A stretch of DNA of 64,000 bases from Pirellulales bacterium (GTDB lineage Bacteria > Planctomycetota > Planctomycetia > Pirellulales > JACPPG01): contig DASZWQ010000176.1 in the NCBI GenBank assembly GCA_035546535.1, positions 1 through 64,000 on the forward strand, given 5' to 3'. Numbering within the stretch: position 1 is the first letter of the stretch; each line of letters starts with the position of its first letter. This document shows positions 7,074-15,253 of this stretch, one piece after another. The notes under the pieces were generated by a model, which did no database searches, was not told where the DNA came from, and saw only the letters and a list, made by a program, of their open reading frames with translations. Position numbers and translations under genes: made by a program.

Positions 7074-9881
7074 TTACCGGCGTTCTGTGCTCTTCGCCAG
7101 TCGTCGTGATATCACGTCAAACATGTGTCCGCCCTCAACCCTAAACATCTGATCGAGCGACGGCCCTAACTCATAATCCATGGCATCCCACGCTTCGTCG
7201 CGGAACGCGTAAAGACACCACGACCATCGGAACTCGTCAAAAATATCCATCAAATCCGTTAGGTATTGCTGGGCACCGACGGTTTCGCGACAAATCCCAA
7301 ATTCGCCAATGAATATTTGAGACGAGCTCAAGCCCATCTCTTTGCGCCACACTTCGATAGGACTAAGGTAATTCCTAAGTGTCGCCTTATCCCACACCAG
7401 TATGCCGCCTTCCGTTGAGTCCGGCGATTGCCTCACCGGGCCGGGATAACAGTATCGCTGTTTATTATGCGCACGATTAGTTAACGCCACTGGCTGATAC
7501 ATGTGGCACGAATACATAACATTGCTATCGTCTACCAGCTTAAGCTGCGATACCCTTTGCGGATTTGCCCAGTGCGTGCTTTCAAATATTACCTTCAGAG
7601 TTGTCGAATGGCGCCGAATTGCGGTTAGGCAATCGGCGTATATTGCATTTAGCATATCTATGCACGGATCCGGCCCCAGCTCTTTAGAGGACCTGGTTGT
7701 ATCAAGAGGCGTGAATGGCTCGTTAAGAAGATCGAACGCGACGACATTGCGGTGCGAAGCGAAGTAATGTGCCAATGTATCCCATAGCTTAACGATGCGC
7801 ATCCGGTGCTCTACGGACGCCCACATCCGAAGGTCGTACTCGTCCGCAACGCTGAACAGCCTTCCTGGAACATGAGTGAGAGTCAACACAACCTTGAGGC
7901 CGTGTTCCGCAGCCATTTCAATGGACGTTGCCAGCCGACTGACCGTTTCGTCGGATATGCAAATGTTATCCCCAGTTGCGTCGACCAAATACCGCAGATC
8001 TGTTGCATCGTTTACTGCCCCAATTCGTATCACTTTAACTCCCGCCTGGCGCACATCTCGAAAGTCCTGCCGCGTCGCTTCGGAAAACATATTCACGCCC
8101 GCAAACCTCGCATCAACATCCCACTCCACTGTGGTAGCAGGCACATCCACTTTCTTTGCTGAGGCACGTCGTAGACTGTACGGCCAGCCCGCCCTCATGT
8201 GATGCACGTACATGTTTACTCGCTCGGCCTGCACGTGTGGATTAAGGAACAAGGCCACCGACGCGTCCTCGGCGCTTGGGGTGAAGCGCGCCACGTCATC
8301 GGCTCTGATCTTCCATACCGGAATGTGCAGGATCGCACCGAACACATAGGACATCCAGTAGTCGTCAATCAGCCAAAAGTCCAAACGGGGAATCGGCACA
8401 CTCGCGGCTGCTTGCATTACCTTAGTGCTTATAAGGCAGTTGTCCGCATGAAAGAAATGCACCTGCCTGTCGTCAACCCCCTCATCAAAAAAACGAATAT
8501 GTTCATAATCGGTCCATATACGACCTGGATTCTCTTCATCCATGTCGTGCGGAAGGAACACGTGTCCACGAATACATAGGACAGCCTCGGGCCCATATTC
8601 GCGACGCTTGCTCATGAAGCGCGCTACGTAGTGCGTTGAGGGGATCACATCGTCGTCGCAGATTAGAATATCGGGGCTTCTTACGAGACTGGCCGCCGCG
8701 AGGCGCACGACACAATAATAATTGAACGACGACTGTATTAATGTAATATCTAGGACGTCACGGAAGCGAGCACATATGTGCTCCAACGCATCTTGTGTGT
8801 CCTTGTTGTTGTTCCAGATGATCACCTCGAACGTGCCGTCATACGTTTGTTGGCAAAGAGCCTCTAATATTACAGCGATGTTATCTAGCCGCTTGTAAGA
8901 ACAGATAAGAAGGGACACGTCGTACGTGCGAAAGCGCTGTTGAGTGCTGGGTACTGGCAACGAACGGTATATTGCCGATTCGACCACTGCGTCTACAAAC
9001 GTCTCTCTCGATAGTGTGCCGCCCTCGCGGATCTCCGCAAGATGCGCCACCGCGGCCTCAAGGCGTGCAGAATCCGATAACAATGCGGAAGCCTCGTCCA
9101 GCGATTCGTAAAATAACGGGTAGTCGTTTCCCAAATACTCTACAACTCCCGGAAGTCTATTTATTAGTAACGGCGTACCCCTCGCTATGCACTCCAAGAC
9201 GGTAGTATTTGCCGGGGCGTCGTATAGATTTAAGAAGAGAACTGACCTTGCCACTAAAGCATCGTATTCCTCGTCGCTCACTCTCGGAAGTCGGAGAACT
9301 GATCCTGTGTCACGAACGTGATCTAAACGTGCATTGCTGGGCAATAATAGGTACTTCCTATAACCGGGTGCCTCGAGATCGAAGAACGCCTGGTAATTTC
9401 GCAAATATTCGCCAACGAACAATAAGCGTCGCTCGCTCTGCTGATTGTACGTGCGAAAGTCGAAGCGCGACGTTGTCGGCGTAAACGGGTAAGGTACTCG
9501 AGCGACGGGGATCTCTGGACATTCGGCGAGAAGATAATCCTTCAACACGGTAGAAAGGACGAAAAGCCCAAGACAATTCTTGGCGCTTGCGATCCAGGTG
9601 TCGAGTCGAAGAAGGCGTTCCAAGTCCGGAAACCACTTGAGGTTGTGGCGGGGCACCTGATGAAGAAACCCCACCCACGGCTCCGCAATTACATGTCCGG
9701 CAAACATTTCGTCTTCAACGGAACCAAGGAACTTGATTCCGTCGGCGCAGTGAAGGTTATCGCGGACTGCTTCGATGACGTCCTTCCAGCCGCCAGCATG
9801 ATGCTCCCAGCCTTCTTGACCGTCGAGGCGTATACAACGCGCGTGGCCGTCTCGCATAAACATCCAGTCCATATAGGGCAC
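7074..9881 (-). CDS. Three-module glycosyltransferase-GT2-GH5 fusion protein
   Basis: This 935-residue protein has three modules. (1) Residues about 1-310 form a GT-B-like glycosyltransferase, with RRLLFVGEYLRNYQAF and the C-terminal FLNLYDAPANTTVLECIARGTPLLIN donor-site segment. (2) Residues about 320-575 form a GT2/GT-A domain: DVSLLICSYKRL start, and a CDDDV metal-binding motif at 408-412. (3) Residues about 590-930 form a GH5-like TIM barrel, with acid/base Glu721 in VAFDLLNEPF and candidate nucleophile Glu860 in IFIGEFGI. The start lacks any signal peptide, so the hydrolase module appears cytoplasmic. The protein probably helps assemble the island glycan. Joining two transferases to a hydrolase-type barrel is unusual. 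Neighbours are an aminotransferase upstream (12 bases) and a sulfotransferase downstream. Confidence 0.75.
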   Translation of the reverse strand: MPYMDWMFMRDGHARCIRLDGQEGWEHHAGGWKDVIEAVRDNLHCADGIKFLGSVEDEMFAGHVIAEPWVGFLHQVPRHNLKWFPDLERLLRLDTWIASAKNCLGLFVLSTVLKDYLLAECPEIPVARVPYPFTPTTSRFDFRTYNQQSERRLLFVGEYLRNYQAFFDLEAPGYRKYLLLPSNARLDHVRDTGSVLRLPRVSDEEYDALVARSVLFLNLYDAPANTTVLECIARGTPLLINRLPGVVEYLGNDYPLFYESLDEASALLSDSARLEAAVAHLAEIREGGTLSRETFVDAVVESAIYRSLPVPSTQQRFRTYDVSLLICSYKRLDNIAVILEALCQQTYDGTFEVIIWNNNKDTQDALEHICARFRDVLDITLIQSSFNYYCVVRLAAASLVRSPDILICDDDVIPSTHYVARFMSKRREYGPEAVLCIRGHVFLPHDMDEENPGRIWTDYEHIRFFDEGVDDRQVHFFHADNCLISTKVMQAAASVPIPRLDFWLIDDYWMSYVFGAILHIPVWKIRADDVARFTPSAEDASVALFLNPHVQAERVNMYVHHMRAGWPYSLRRASAKKVDVPATTVEWDVDARFAGVNMFSEATRQDFRDVRQAGVKVIRIGAVNDATDLRYLVDATGDNICISDETVSRLATSIEMAAEHGLKVVLTLTHVPGRLFSVADEYDLRMWASVEHRMRIVKLWDTLAHYFASHRNVVAFDLLNEPFTPLDTTRSSKELGPDPCIDMLNAIYADCLTAIRRHSTTLKVIFESTHWANPQRVSQLKLVDDSNVMYSCHMYQPVALTNRAHNKQRYCYPGPVRQSPDSTEGGILVWDKATLRNYLSPIEVWRKEMGLSSSQIFIGEFGICRETVGAQQYLTDLMDIFDEFRWSWCLYAFRDEAWDAMDYELGPSLDQMFRVEGGHMFDVISRRLAKSTERR

Positions 9882-9893
9882 GAAGACGACGGG

Positions 9894-11000
9894 CTAAGTG
9901 CTAATGCTTCTCACTGTGTGAGTAATGCGTGCGATATCATCATTTACAAGACCGACGTAAGTGGGCAGGTAAAGCCCTTGACTGCACAATCTTGAAGATA
10001 CTGTGTAGCTGTGTCGATGGGTGTCTTTGGTCATGAATGGCTGGTCGTGCAGCGGCGTAAAGAACCGTCGCGTCTCGATTCCATTCCTTTGCAAGTATTG
10101 CTGCATTTCTTGTCGCGATACAGCACAGTCATCATTTACTAGAACTCCGTAGACCCAGTTTACAGCATCGGCCCATGAGGCTTGAGGCGGACATACGATT
10201 CCGGAAATACCGTCGAGACCAGAGCGATATGATTGAGCGATTCGCCGACGATCGGCAATCGCAGCATCAAGGTGGCGGAGTTGTGCCACGCCGATCGCGG
10301 CATGCATATTGGACATGCGAAAGTTAAAGCCAACGCTAGCATGGACGAAGCGCGTTTCGTCCGAGTCGCCAAAACACATGTTGCGAAGCGAACGCAAGCG
10401 CGAGGCAAGCGCGTCGTCATTGGTGACAACGATGCCGCCTTCTCCACAAGTAATAATTTTGTTCGCGTAAAAGCTAAATACAGAGGCAATTCCAAAGGTC
10501 CCGACTTGTCGCCCATCCACCTTTGCTCCGTGCGCTTCTGCGGCGTCCTCGACCAGGAGTAGATTATGCCGTGATGCGATACCAGCAATCGCTCCCATAT
10601 TCGAGGGATGACCGTAGGTGTGCACAGCAAGAATTCCGACGGTGCGATTGGTGATTCGACTCTCTATCTGGCCGGGGTCCATATTCCAGGTTTCGTCGGC
10701 GTCCACGGGAATTGGCGTGGCGCCACAATGAAGGAGAGCGAATATAGGTGCCATCATGACGAAATCCGGGACGATCACTTCGTCCCCAGCTTGTATGCCT
10801 AGAGCGGCAAAGAGAAGTTGCAACGCGCACGTGCCATTGCATGTCGCTATTGCATGAGTAACACCGACTTCTGAAGCGAAGCCAGATTCAAATTGCGAAA
10901 CAAATGCCCCCTGCGAAGAGATCCAGCCCCCATCAAACGCTTCGAGCAACAAGTTGCGCTCGTCGCCCCAGAAATAGGGCCGACTCACTGGGATTCGCAT
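9894..11000 (-). CDS. DegT/DnrJ/EryC1 sugar aminotransferase
   Basis: This 368-residue PLP enzyme transaminates keto-sugar nucleotides, as perosamine synthetase-like proteins do. The N-terminus RIPVSRPYFWGDE and the TCNGTCALQLL phosphate-binding loop are typical. VLVEDAAEAHGA carries the PLP-ring Asp, and the Schiff-base lysine is Lys181 in SFYANKIITCGEGG. I chose the ATG at 11000 because family members start close to this motif; an upstream GTG would add 14 residues. It follows the SDR gene by 60 bases. Together they could make a 4-amino-dideoxy sugar nucleotide for the island glycan. Confidence 0.85.
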   Translation of the reverse strand: MRIPVSRPYFWGDERNLLLEAFDGGWISSQGAFVSQFESGFASEVGVTHAIATCNGTCALQLLFAALGIQAGDEVIVPDFVMMAPIFALLHCGATPIPVDADETWNMDPGQIESRITNRTVGILAVHTYGHPSNMGAIAGIASRHNLLLVEDAAEAHGAKVDGRQVGTFGIASVFSFYANKIITCGEGGIVVTNDDALASRLRSLRNMCFGDSDETRFVHASVGFNFRMSNMHAAIGVAQLRHLDAAIADRRRIAQSYRSGLDGISGIVCPPQASWADAVNWVYGVLVNDDCAVSRQEMQQYLQRNGIETRRFFTPLHDQPFMTKDTHRHSYTVSSRLCSQGLYLPTYVGLVNDDIARITHTVRSIST

Positions 11001-11060
11001 TGAGTTGTTGTATCCTTCCACCGTCACACTCCGTGCAACCACAAAGCGCTTGCGTTTACG

Positions 11061-12059
11061 TCATCGATACATATTGCAACCATCGGAAAAGGCTTCCCAG
11101 CTCCAACGGCTTCCATTCGCACGAAACCAATCGAGTGTTAATCGCAAGCCCTCCTCGATCGTAACGGTGGGTGCCCAGCCAGTTAAGTGTTTGAGTTTTG
11201 TATTGTCACACCTAAAATAGTCGATGTCACAAAGGCGTAAGCGTGCAGGATCGACCTCGATTTGCACATTGTCCAATTCCATTAGGCGCGCGAGCATCTT
11301 CACCAACTCCTCAACGCTATGTGCGTTATCTGATCCTACATTCACCGCAGTGCCCGACGGCACATCGGCCTCCAAAAGCGCAATGAGAGCTTTAGCGGTA
11401 TCGTGGACATATGTAAAATCGCGCTGGGCCTTCGTGTTTCCTAGCTTCAAAACGGTGCCCTTATTAAGCTGAGAAATGATCTCCGGGATAACATAGGGCT
11501 CGGATTCTCTAGGGCCGTAGCAATTAAAGATTCTTGCGATTACAACAGACACAGAGTGCTCTATCGCGAACGTGTAGGACAGGCGGTCTGCCGCTAGCTT
11601 CGAGACAGCGTACGTGTTGACCGGCGCAAGAGGATGAGACTCGCTAGCACGCGGGGAGATGAGCGGGCCGTACACCTCAGTACTTGAGACGTATAAGACT
11701 CGTCGTATCGCGTGGTTGCGTGCTGCCTGTAAGACGTTGTAGTGGCCCGCTAAATTAATATCAAAGAAACGTTTTGGCATACTGTAAGCAGTCGGTACAA
11801 ATGTGTCGCCAACACAGTTAATTACGGTCGATACATTGTGTTCCGAAATGGTGCGAGATAACTTCCATTCGTCCAGTAAATCACCGCAAATCGCGACCAA
11901 AGAATCGGGAAGACCAGCTACGTTCGACGGAACTCCATGCAAATAGTTGTCGTAGGAGACAACTTGGCAACCTCGCGATAGGAGTTCTCGAACAACCGCC
12001 GATCCGACAAAGCCGGCACCGCCAGCCACCATCACAGTTCCGTTTCGCAGATCAATCAT
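11061..12059 (-). CDS. NAD-dependent epimerase/dehydratase (extended SDR)
   Basis: This 332-residue protein has the Rossmann motif VAGGAGFVGSAVV at the N-terminus, YVSSTEVYG with the catalytic Ser/Thr, and the YAVSK (YxxxK) pair, followed by RIFNCYGPRE. These are hallmarks of nucleotide-sugar epimerases, dehydratases and decarboxylases. No feature fixes which reaction it carries out. With the adjacent DegT aminotransferase it probably prepares the keto or epimerised sugar nucleotide. It is the first gene of the minus-strand island block, so the promoter should lie in the 12.06-12.9 kb stretch. Confidence 0.82.
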   Translation of the reverse strand: MIDLRNGTVMVAGGAGFVGSAVVRELLSRGCQVVSYDNYLHGVPSNVAGLPDSLVAICGDLLDEWKLSRTISEHNVSTVINCVGDTFVPTAYSMPKRFFDINLAGHYNVLQAARNHAIRRVLYVSSTEVYGPLISPRASESHPLAPVNTYAVSKLAADRLSYTFAIEHSVSVVIARIFNCYGPRESEPYVIPEIISQLNKGTVLKLGNTKAQRDFTYVHDTAKALIALLEADVPSGTAVNVGSDNAHSVEELVKMLARLMELDNVQIEVDPARLRLCDIDYFRCDNTKLKHLTGWAPTVTIEEGLRLTLDWFRANGSRWSWEAFSDGCNMYR

Positions 12060-12907
12060 CGGGAGCTCTCCTGTGCAACGCGCCGTCTCGTTGACTATAC
12101 CTCGACTTAAGTAATATCGATGCGATGACTATAGAAGAATCGCCGTATCCTGTCTGGTAAAAGCCAAATGGCGATTCTCGTCGTCGTTGACGACGTCGCC
12201 GTAAGGCATGAGTCTCGCATTCGCCTATCGCATGTTAAGTGTCGTGAGGTCGTTAAAAGCTAAATCGCCGGCAGCTGCACCAGTCGCCTGAAGACGGCAG
12301 CGCTTCGCGGTCGTCAAGAAGCAGCTAGTGTAAGCGAAAATCAGACGACGCGGTGAGCGTTGCAGAAAAGAGACGATCGCTTTTCGAGATTCGACGCTTT
12401 CGCGAAGATCAAGGAGTGTCACCCGCTAACCATGCGAAGAAGAACTGAACCGACTAGCCCTAACTTTGTGCTAATATACGAAAAATCGTATCCCCGATAG
12501 CCAATGGAGACCTACAACAATAACGGCGCACCGACAGGTCGGCTCAGGTCCTTGTTATAGTTTTCGGATCTAAAATATGGACGGCGACCTAGAAGGATGC
12601 GACCTTGGCGTCGCAAGCTACCAAAAGGCTGAAGAATGTCAAGCATTTTGTCGAGATGCCGCACCCGGTGCGATCAATGCCCCAAAGTCGCGGCATAAAG
12701 CGTTCTGAAGTCTTGCAGGCAAAGACGAAGCGCCAGCGCTTTAGCCTACTAACATGGGCACCGACGCGCCGAAAGGTAAGTTGATCCCGACGTCGCATTA
12801 GATGTCACATTGTTAAGGAAGATGCCCCATTATCCTAGCTTTAATTGCGTCGGGGAAACTTGGCCAGGCTACCACGACTCGTGCCAAGTCGCCGTTCTCT
12901 ATTAGGC

Positions 12908-12929
12908 TTGTGCAAACCCATGTGCAAAC
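12908..12929 (+). repeat. Two direct TGTGCAAAC words (candidate recombinase arm sites)
   Basis: TTGTGCAAAC at 12908-12917 is followed four bases later by TGTGCAAAC at 12921-12929. The same 10-mer occurs at 896-905, again about 50-60 bases upstream of a tRNA-like 3' end in the same orientation. Repeated short words at a fixed place beside an att scar are what arm-type binding sites of tyrosine recombinases look like. This is inference from position and repetition only. Confidence 0.4.
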
Positions 12930-12985
12930 GCCGTCAACATCAGTTCCCAATCCGTTGGCCGCCAAGCACTTGTCGATCACGTCTC

Positions 12986-13032
12986 CCGGAATCATAATCC
13001 GCGTGTCCGGGGTTCGAGTCCCTGCGCCGCTA
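12986..13032 (+). other. tRNA-Met(CAU) 3'-half fragment (candidate att site)
   Basis: The sequence matches a tRNA from the anticodon stem to the discriminator base. The stem CCGGA is followed by the loop ATCATAA with anticodon CAT and the stem TCCGC (four of five pairs). Next come a 5-base variable loop, the T-stem CGGGG, the loop TTCGAGT, the stem CCCTG and the acceptor CGCCGCT plus A. The D-arm and 5' acceptor strand are absent. A 3' half alone at a sharp composition border is the expected scar of an element that used tRNA-Met as its integration site. Confidence 0.6.
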
Positions 13033-13460
13033 TTTGCCGAAAGGCATTTAGCTCTATCGGTTTGCGTCGCCGGCCTTCGCCGGCCTTCGAATCTGCCCGT
13101 TCCCCTCGTTGTCATCGGCGGTTGGTGATCTCGAAGCGCCTCGAGCCGCCGGCCAAAAGCATCGGCCGCGGTCCGCGTCTTCTCGCCGACTTCTTAGGGC
13201 ACGCTCGTGTTTAAAGACTTTCGATTGCAAATTGGATGACCGGCGATTACCTTGCACGGCATTCATCTGCCCTTGCACTCTGGTAAAGCCAGCCCAGCGA
13301 ATCACGCCGCCGTCTCTCGACCGATTCGCCATCGTCCATATTTTGCAAGGGCTTGCCGTCTTTCTCGCCCATGGGCCGCCATCCGTGCGCTTGTTCGGTG
13401 GGTTGTTCGCGAGTGAACACGGCCCCTCTCGTTTTCACATATCTCCAGGGGGTAAGAACT

Positions 13461-14705
13461 ATGATCCAGAAGACGCTGCTGTGCCAGATGCTCGTGCTGA
13501 ATGCTGCTTGGATAGGGATGAGCTCTTCGACCTTGGCCGACGTTCAAAAAATCATCTTCACGATCGATCCATCGCAAAGTTCTCTTTCGGCAATTGCCGT
13601 CGACAATGCTTTTGGTACCACCGTCGCGCAGCCTGGCGGCAGCCTCAGCAGCCCGCTCAGTGGGCACTTCCTGGTCGAGTTCGATCCGACGAATCCGACG
13701 TCGATTCAATTCGATGGGGGCAATGGCTTCATGAACCTGGCCACTACCGGCTCGTACCTGCCCGGGCCCGATCCGGCCAATAATTCATCGTCGTTAACCA
13801 CGCCGGCTCCGGCCGACCTGGGCGGACGCAGCACCGACGATCAGGTGCAATATGCCTATCGTGGACTTTCTTGGGATTGGCAAAGCCCCACGCTGCCGAT
13901 CAACTCTGGCGATAATTCCTTCGACGTGAACCAGCTTGGCTATCAAGTGCTCGGCGGAGTCGCGGACATCATTTATCCGGGCCTGGGCGGAGGAACCGTT
14001 CAGTTCACCGGTGATTCGGGAAATGTTTCCGCCGTCGGCACCGCGAGCTTTTCGCAAGCTTCGCCTGGCAACTGGACATTCTCCTTCTCGTTCCATGTGC
14101 CTGAGGATTATTCATTCGGCAGCGCGGGGAGCGGAGTGATCGACTACGCCGGGCACCTGGTGGCGACTGCGCAGTTCGGCGCGGGCAACACGGCCCCGGT
14201 ATCGGCTGGAAGCAACACGCCGCCGGCCTCGTTGATTGGCGGCGCTGCTCAGACCGGTGGCCTCGATGCATCGTTCGCCAACGTGACGACGTCCGGCAAC
14301 GTCTATGCCCAGCAGATTCCGACCACCGGCCTGAGCGTGCAGGCGTACAATTCGTTGGCCACGGAAACCAACTTTCATCTCATCGGTGGCGCCACGCCGC
14401 AAATCTGGGAAGTGAGCTTTAGCGGCGCGTTCAGCGGGCCGGCAACGCTGACCTTTAATTACGACCCCACGCAGCTCGGTGGGGCGGATCCGTCCAGCCT
14501 GTTCATTGAGCACTTCAACAGCAACACGCAGCAGTGGGAAAACCTTGGCGGCATTGTCGACGCCACGAACCACACGATCACGATCCAGACCAGCAGCTTC
14601 TCGGGATTCGCGCTTGCCACGGTGCCGGAGCCGTCAACCCTGGCGCTCTTGGCCATGGGAGCGGTGTTCCTGGCCGGCCTGGTTCGTCGCAGGCGCCGAA
14701 AGTAG
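13461..14705 (+). CDS. PEP-CTERM sorting-domain protein
   Basis: This 414-residue secreted protein ends with a canonical PEP-CTERM tail: VPEPSTLALLAMG, a hydrophobic segment, then RRRRRK. Exosortase-type enzymes would cut and process it; none is in this window. The N-terminus (MIQKTLLCQMLVLNAAWIG...TLA) is a signal peptide. The ATG at 13461 is preceded by AGGGGG at a good distance, which decides the start. The body is low-complexity beta-type sequence rich in Gly, Ser, Thr and Asn, with no enzyme motif that I recognise. It is monocistronic and lies just outside the putative island. Confidence 0.85.
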   Translation: MIQKTLLCQMLVLNAAWIGMSSSTLADVQKIIFTIDPSQSSLSAIAVDNAFGTTVAQPGGSLSSPLSGHFLVEFDPTNPTSIQFDGGNGFMNLATTGSYLPGPDPANNSSSLTTPAPADLGGRSTDDQVQYAYRGLSWDWQSPTLPINSGDNSFDVNQLGYQVLGGVADIIYPGLGGGTVQFTGDSGNVSAVGTASFSQASPGNWTFSFSFHVPEDYSFGSAGSGVIDYAGHLVATAQFGAGNTAPVSAGSNTPPASLIGGAAQTGGLDASFANVTTSGNVYAQQIPTTGLSVQAYNSLATETNFHLIGGATPQIWEVSFSGAFSGPATLTFNYDPTQLGGADPSSLFIEHFNSNTQQWENLGGIVDATNHTITIQTSSFSGFALATVPEPSTLALLAMGAVFLAGLVRRRRRK

Positions 14706-14799
14706 TTCGCGACAAGTTTGATACGGCCGTCGAGCAATTTGCGACCGCCGACGCCGATCAGATCAAGCGCGATCCTGCGCAGTTGCGAAAAGCAAAAAA

Positions 14800-14848
14800 G
14801 AACGGCCGGATCAAAGTCGTCGAGGAAGACGCTTCGATCCGGCCGTTC
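14800..14848. repeat. Perfect 13-bp inverted repeat, candidate terminator
   Basis: GAACGGCCGGATC (14800-14812) pairs with GATCCGGCCGTTC (14836-14848) across a 23-base loop, about 95 bases after the PEP-CTERM stop. There is no T-run after the stem, so intrinsic termination is doubtful; transcript-end protection or a protein site are alternatives. Confidence 0.45.
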
Positions 14849-15022
14849 TGGCACTGCCGTGTGGCGCACCCACCGTTCATTTCACGGTACGGCCGTTCGG
14901 ACGCGCGTCGGCGGGCTCGCGACCGATGGTTTTTGCATATGAAGAATGTTCTTAGGCGTTGCAAAGCGCGTTCCGTCTGAGCGAACCCAGGGACGCCTTT
15001 CAGTCGCTGCATGCAGGTAGCC

Positions 15023-15167
15023 GATTCACCGCCAGGAGAACTGCAAAGTTGAGATTCTCCGCGCGAATCTTCTGTAGCCGGCCTCTGCGAGGCAGGGAGT
15101 TCACGTGCCGCTTCCGGGGTCACAGACCCCCGGCTACAGACTTTGCAGTTCTCCTGGATTCACCGCC
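15023..15167. mobile_element. MITE-like palindromic element with 11-bp flanking direct repeats
   Basis: The terminal inverted repeats are CCAGGAGAACTGCAAAGT (15032-15049) and its exact complement (15140-15157). A second, inner pair is CTGTAGCCGG (15072-15081) with CCGGCTACAG (15130-15139). GATTCACCGCC occurs on both sides (15023-15033 and 15157-15167), like an 11-bp target duplication overlapping the repeat tips by one or two bases. The element is about 125 bp with no coding capacity, which fits a miniature inverted-repeat element moved by a transposase elsewhere. Confidence 0.6.
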
Positions 15168-15253
15168 GAATTGGTTGAAAGGCAGTCATGCCGGGCATTA
15201 AGATGGATGCCGGAACAGCGTAGACCGGCAATTCTTTTCGCGGAGCTGTGCTG

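Larger units (their letters stand above)
12060..13460. other. 1.4 kb gene-poor island border
   Basis: No open frame here has recognisable family features or neighbour-like codon use. It should contain the promoter of the minus-strand glycan block near 12.06-12.2 kb. Towards 12.9-13.03 kb it holds repeated TGTGCAAAC words and the 3' half of a tRNA-Met, listed separately. From about 13.05 kb on, base composition rises to the GC-rich level of the rest of the window, so the island edge is close to 13.03 kb. Confidence 0.5.
14706..15253. other. Intergenic stretch with an inverted repeat and a MITE-like element
   Basis: About 550 bases without a supported gene separate the PEP-CTERM gene from the DUF4159 gene. 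It contains the perfect 13-bp inverted repeat at 14800-14848 and the flanked palindromic element at 15023-15167. The stretch between them (14850-15020) shows nothing I can name. Confidence 0.5.

Noticed and set aside
12225-12798. Short open frames on both strands in the island border
   Set aside because: Sequences are Arg/Ser/Cys-rich without family motifs, with no ribosome site and no neighbour-like codon pattern; likely chance frames.
12986-13032. A functional tRNA-Met gene
   Set aside because: The D-arm and 5' acceptor strand are missing, and one anticodon-stem pair is broken.
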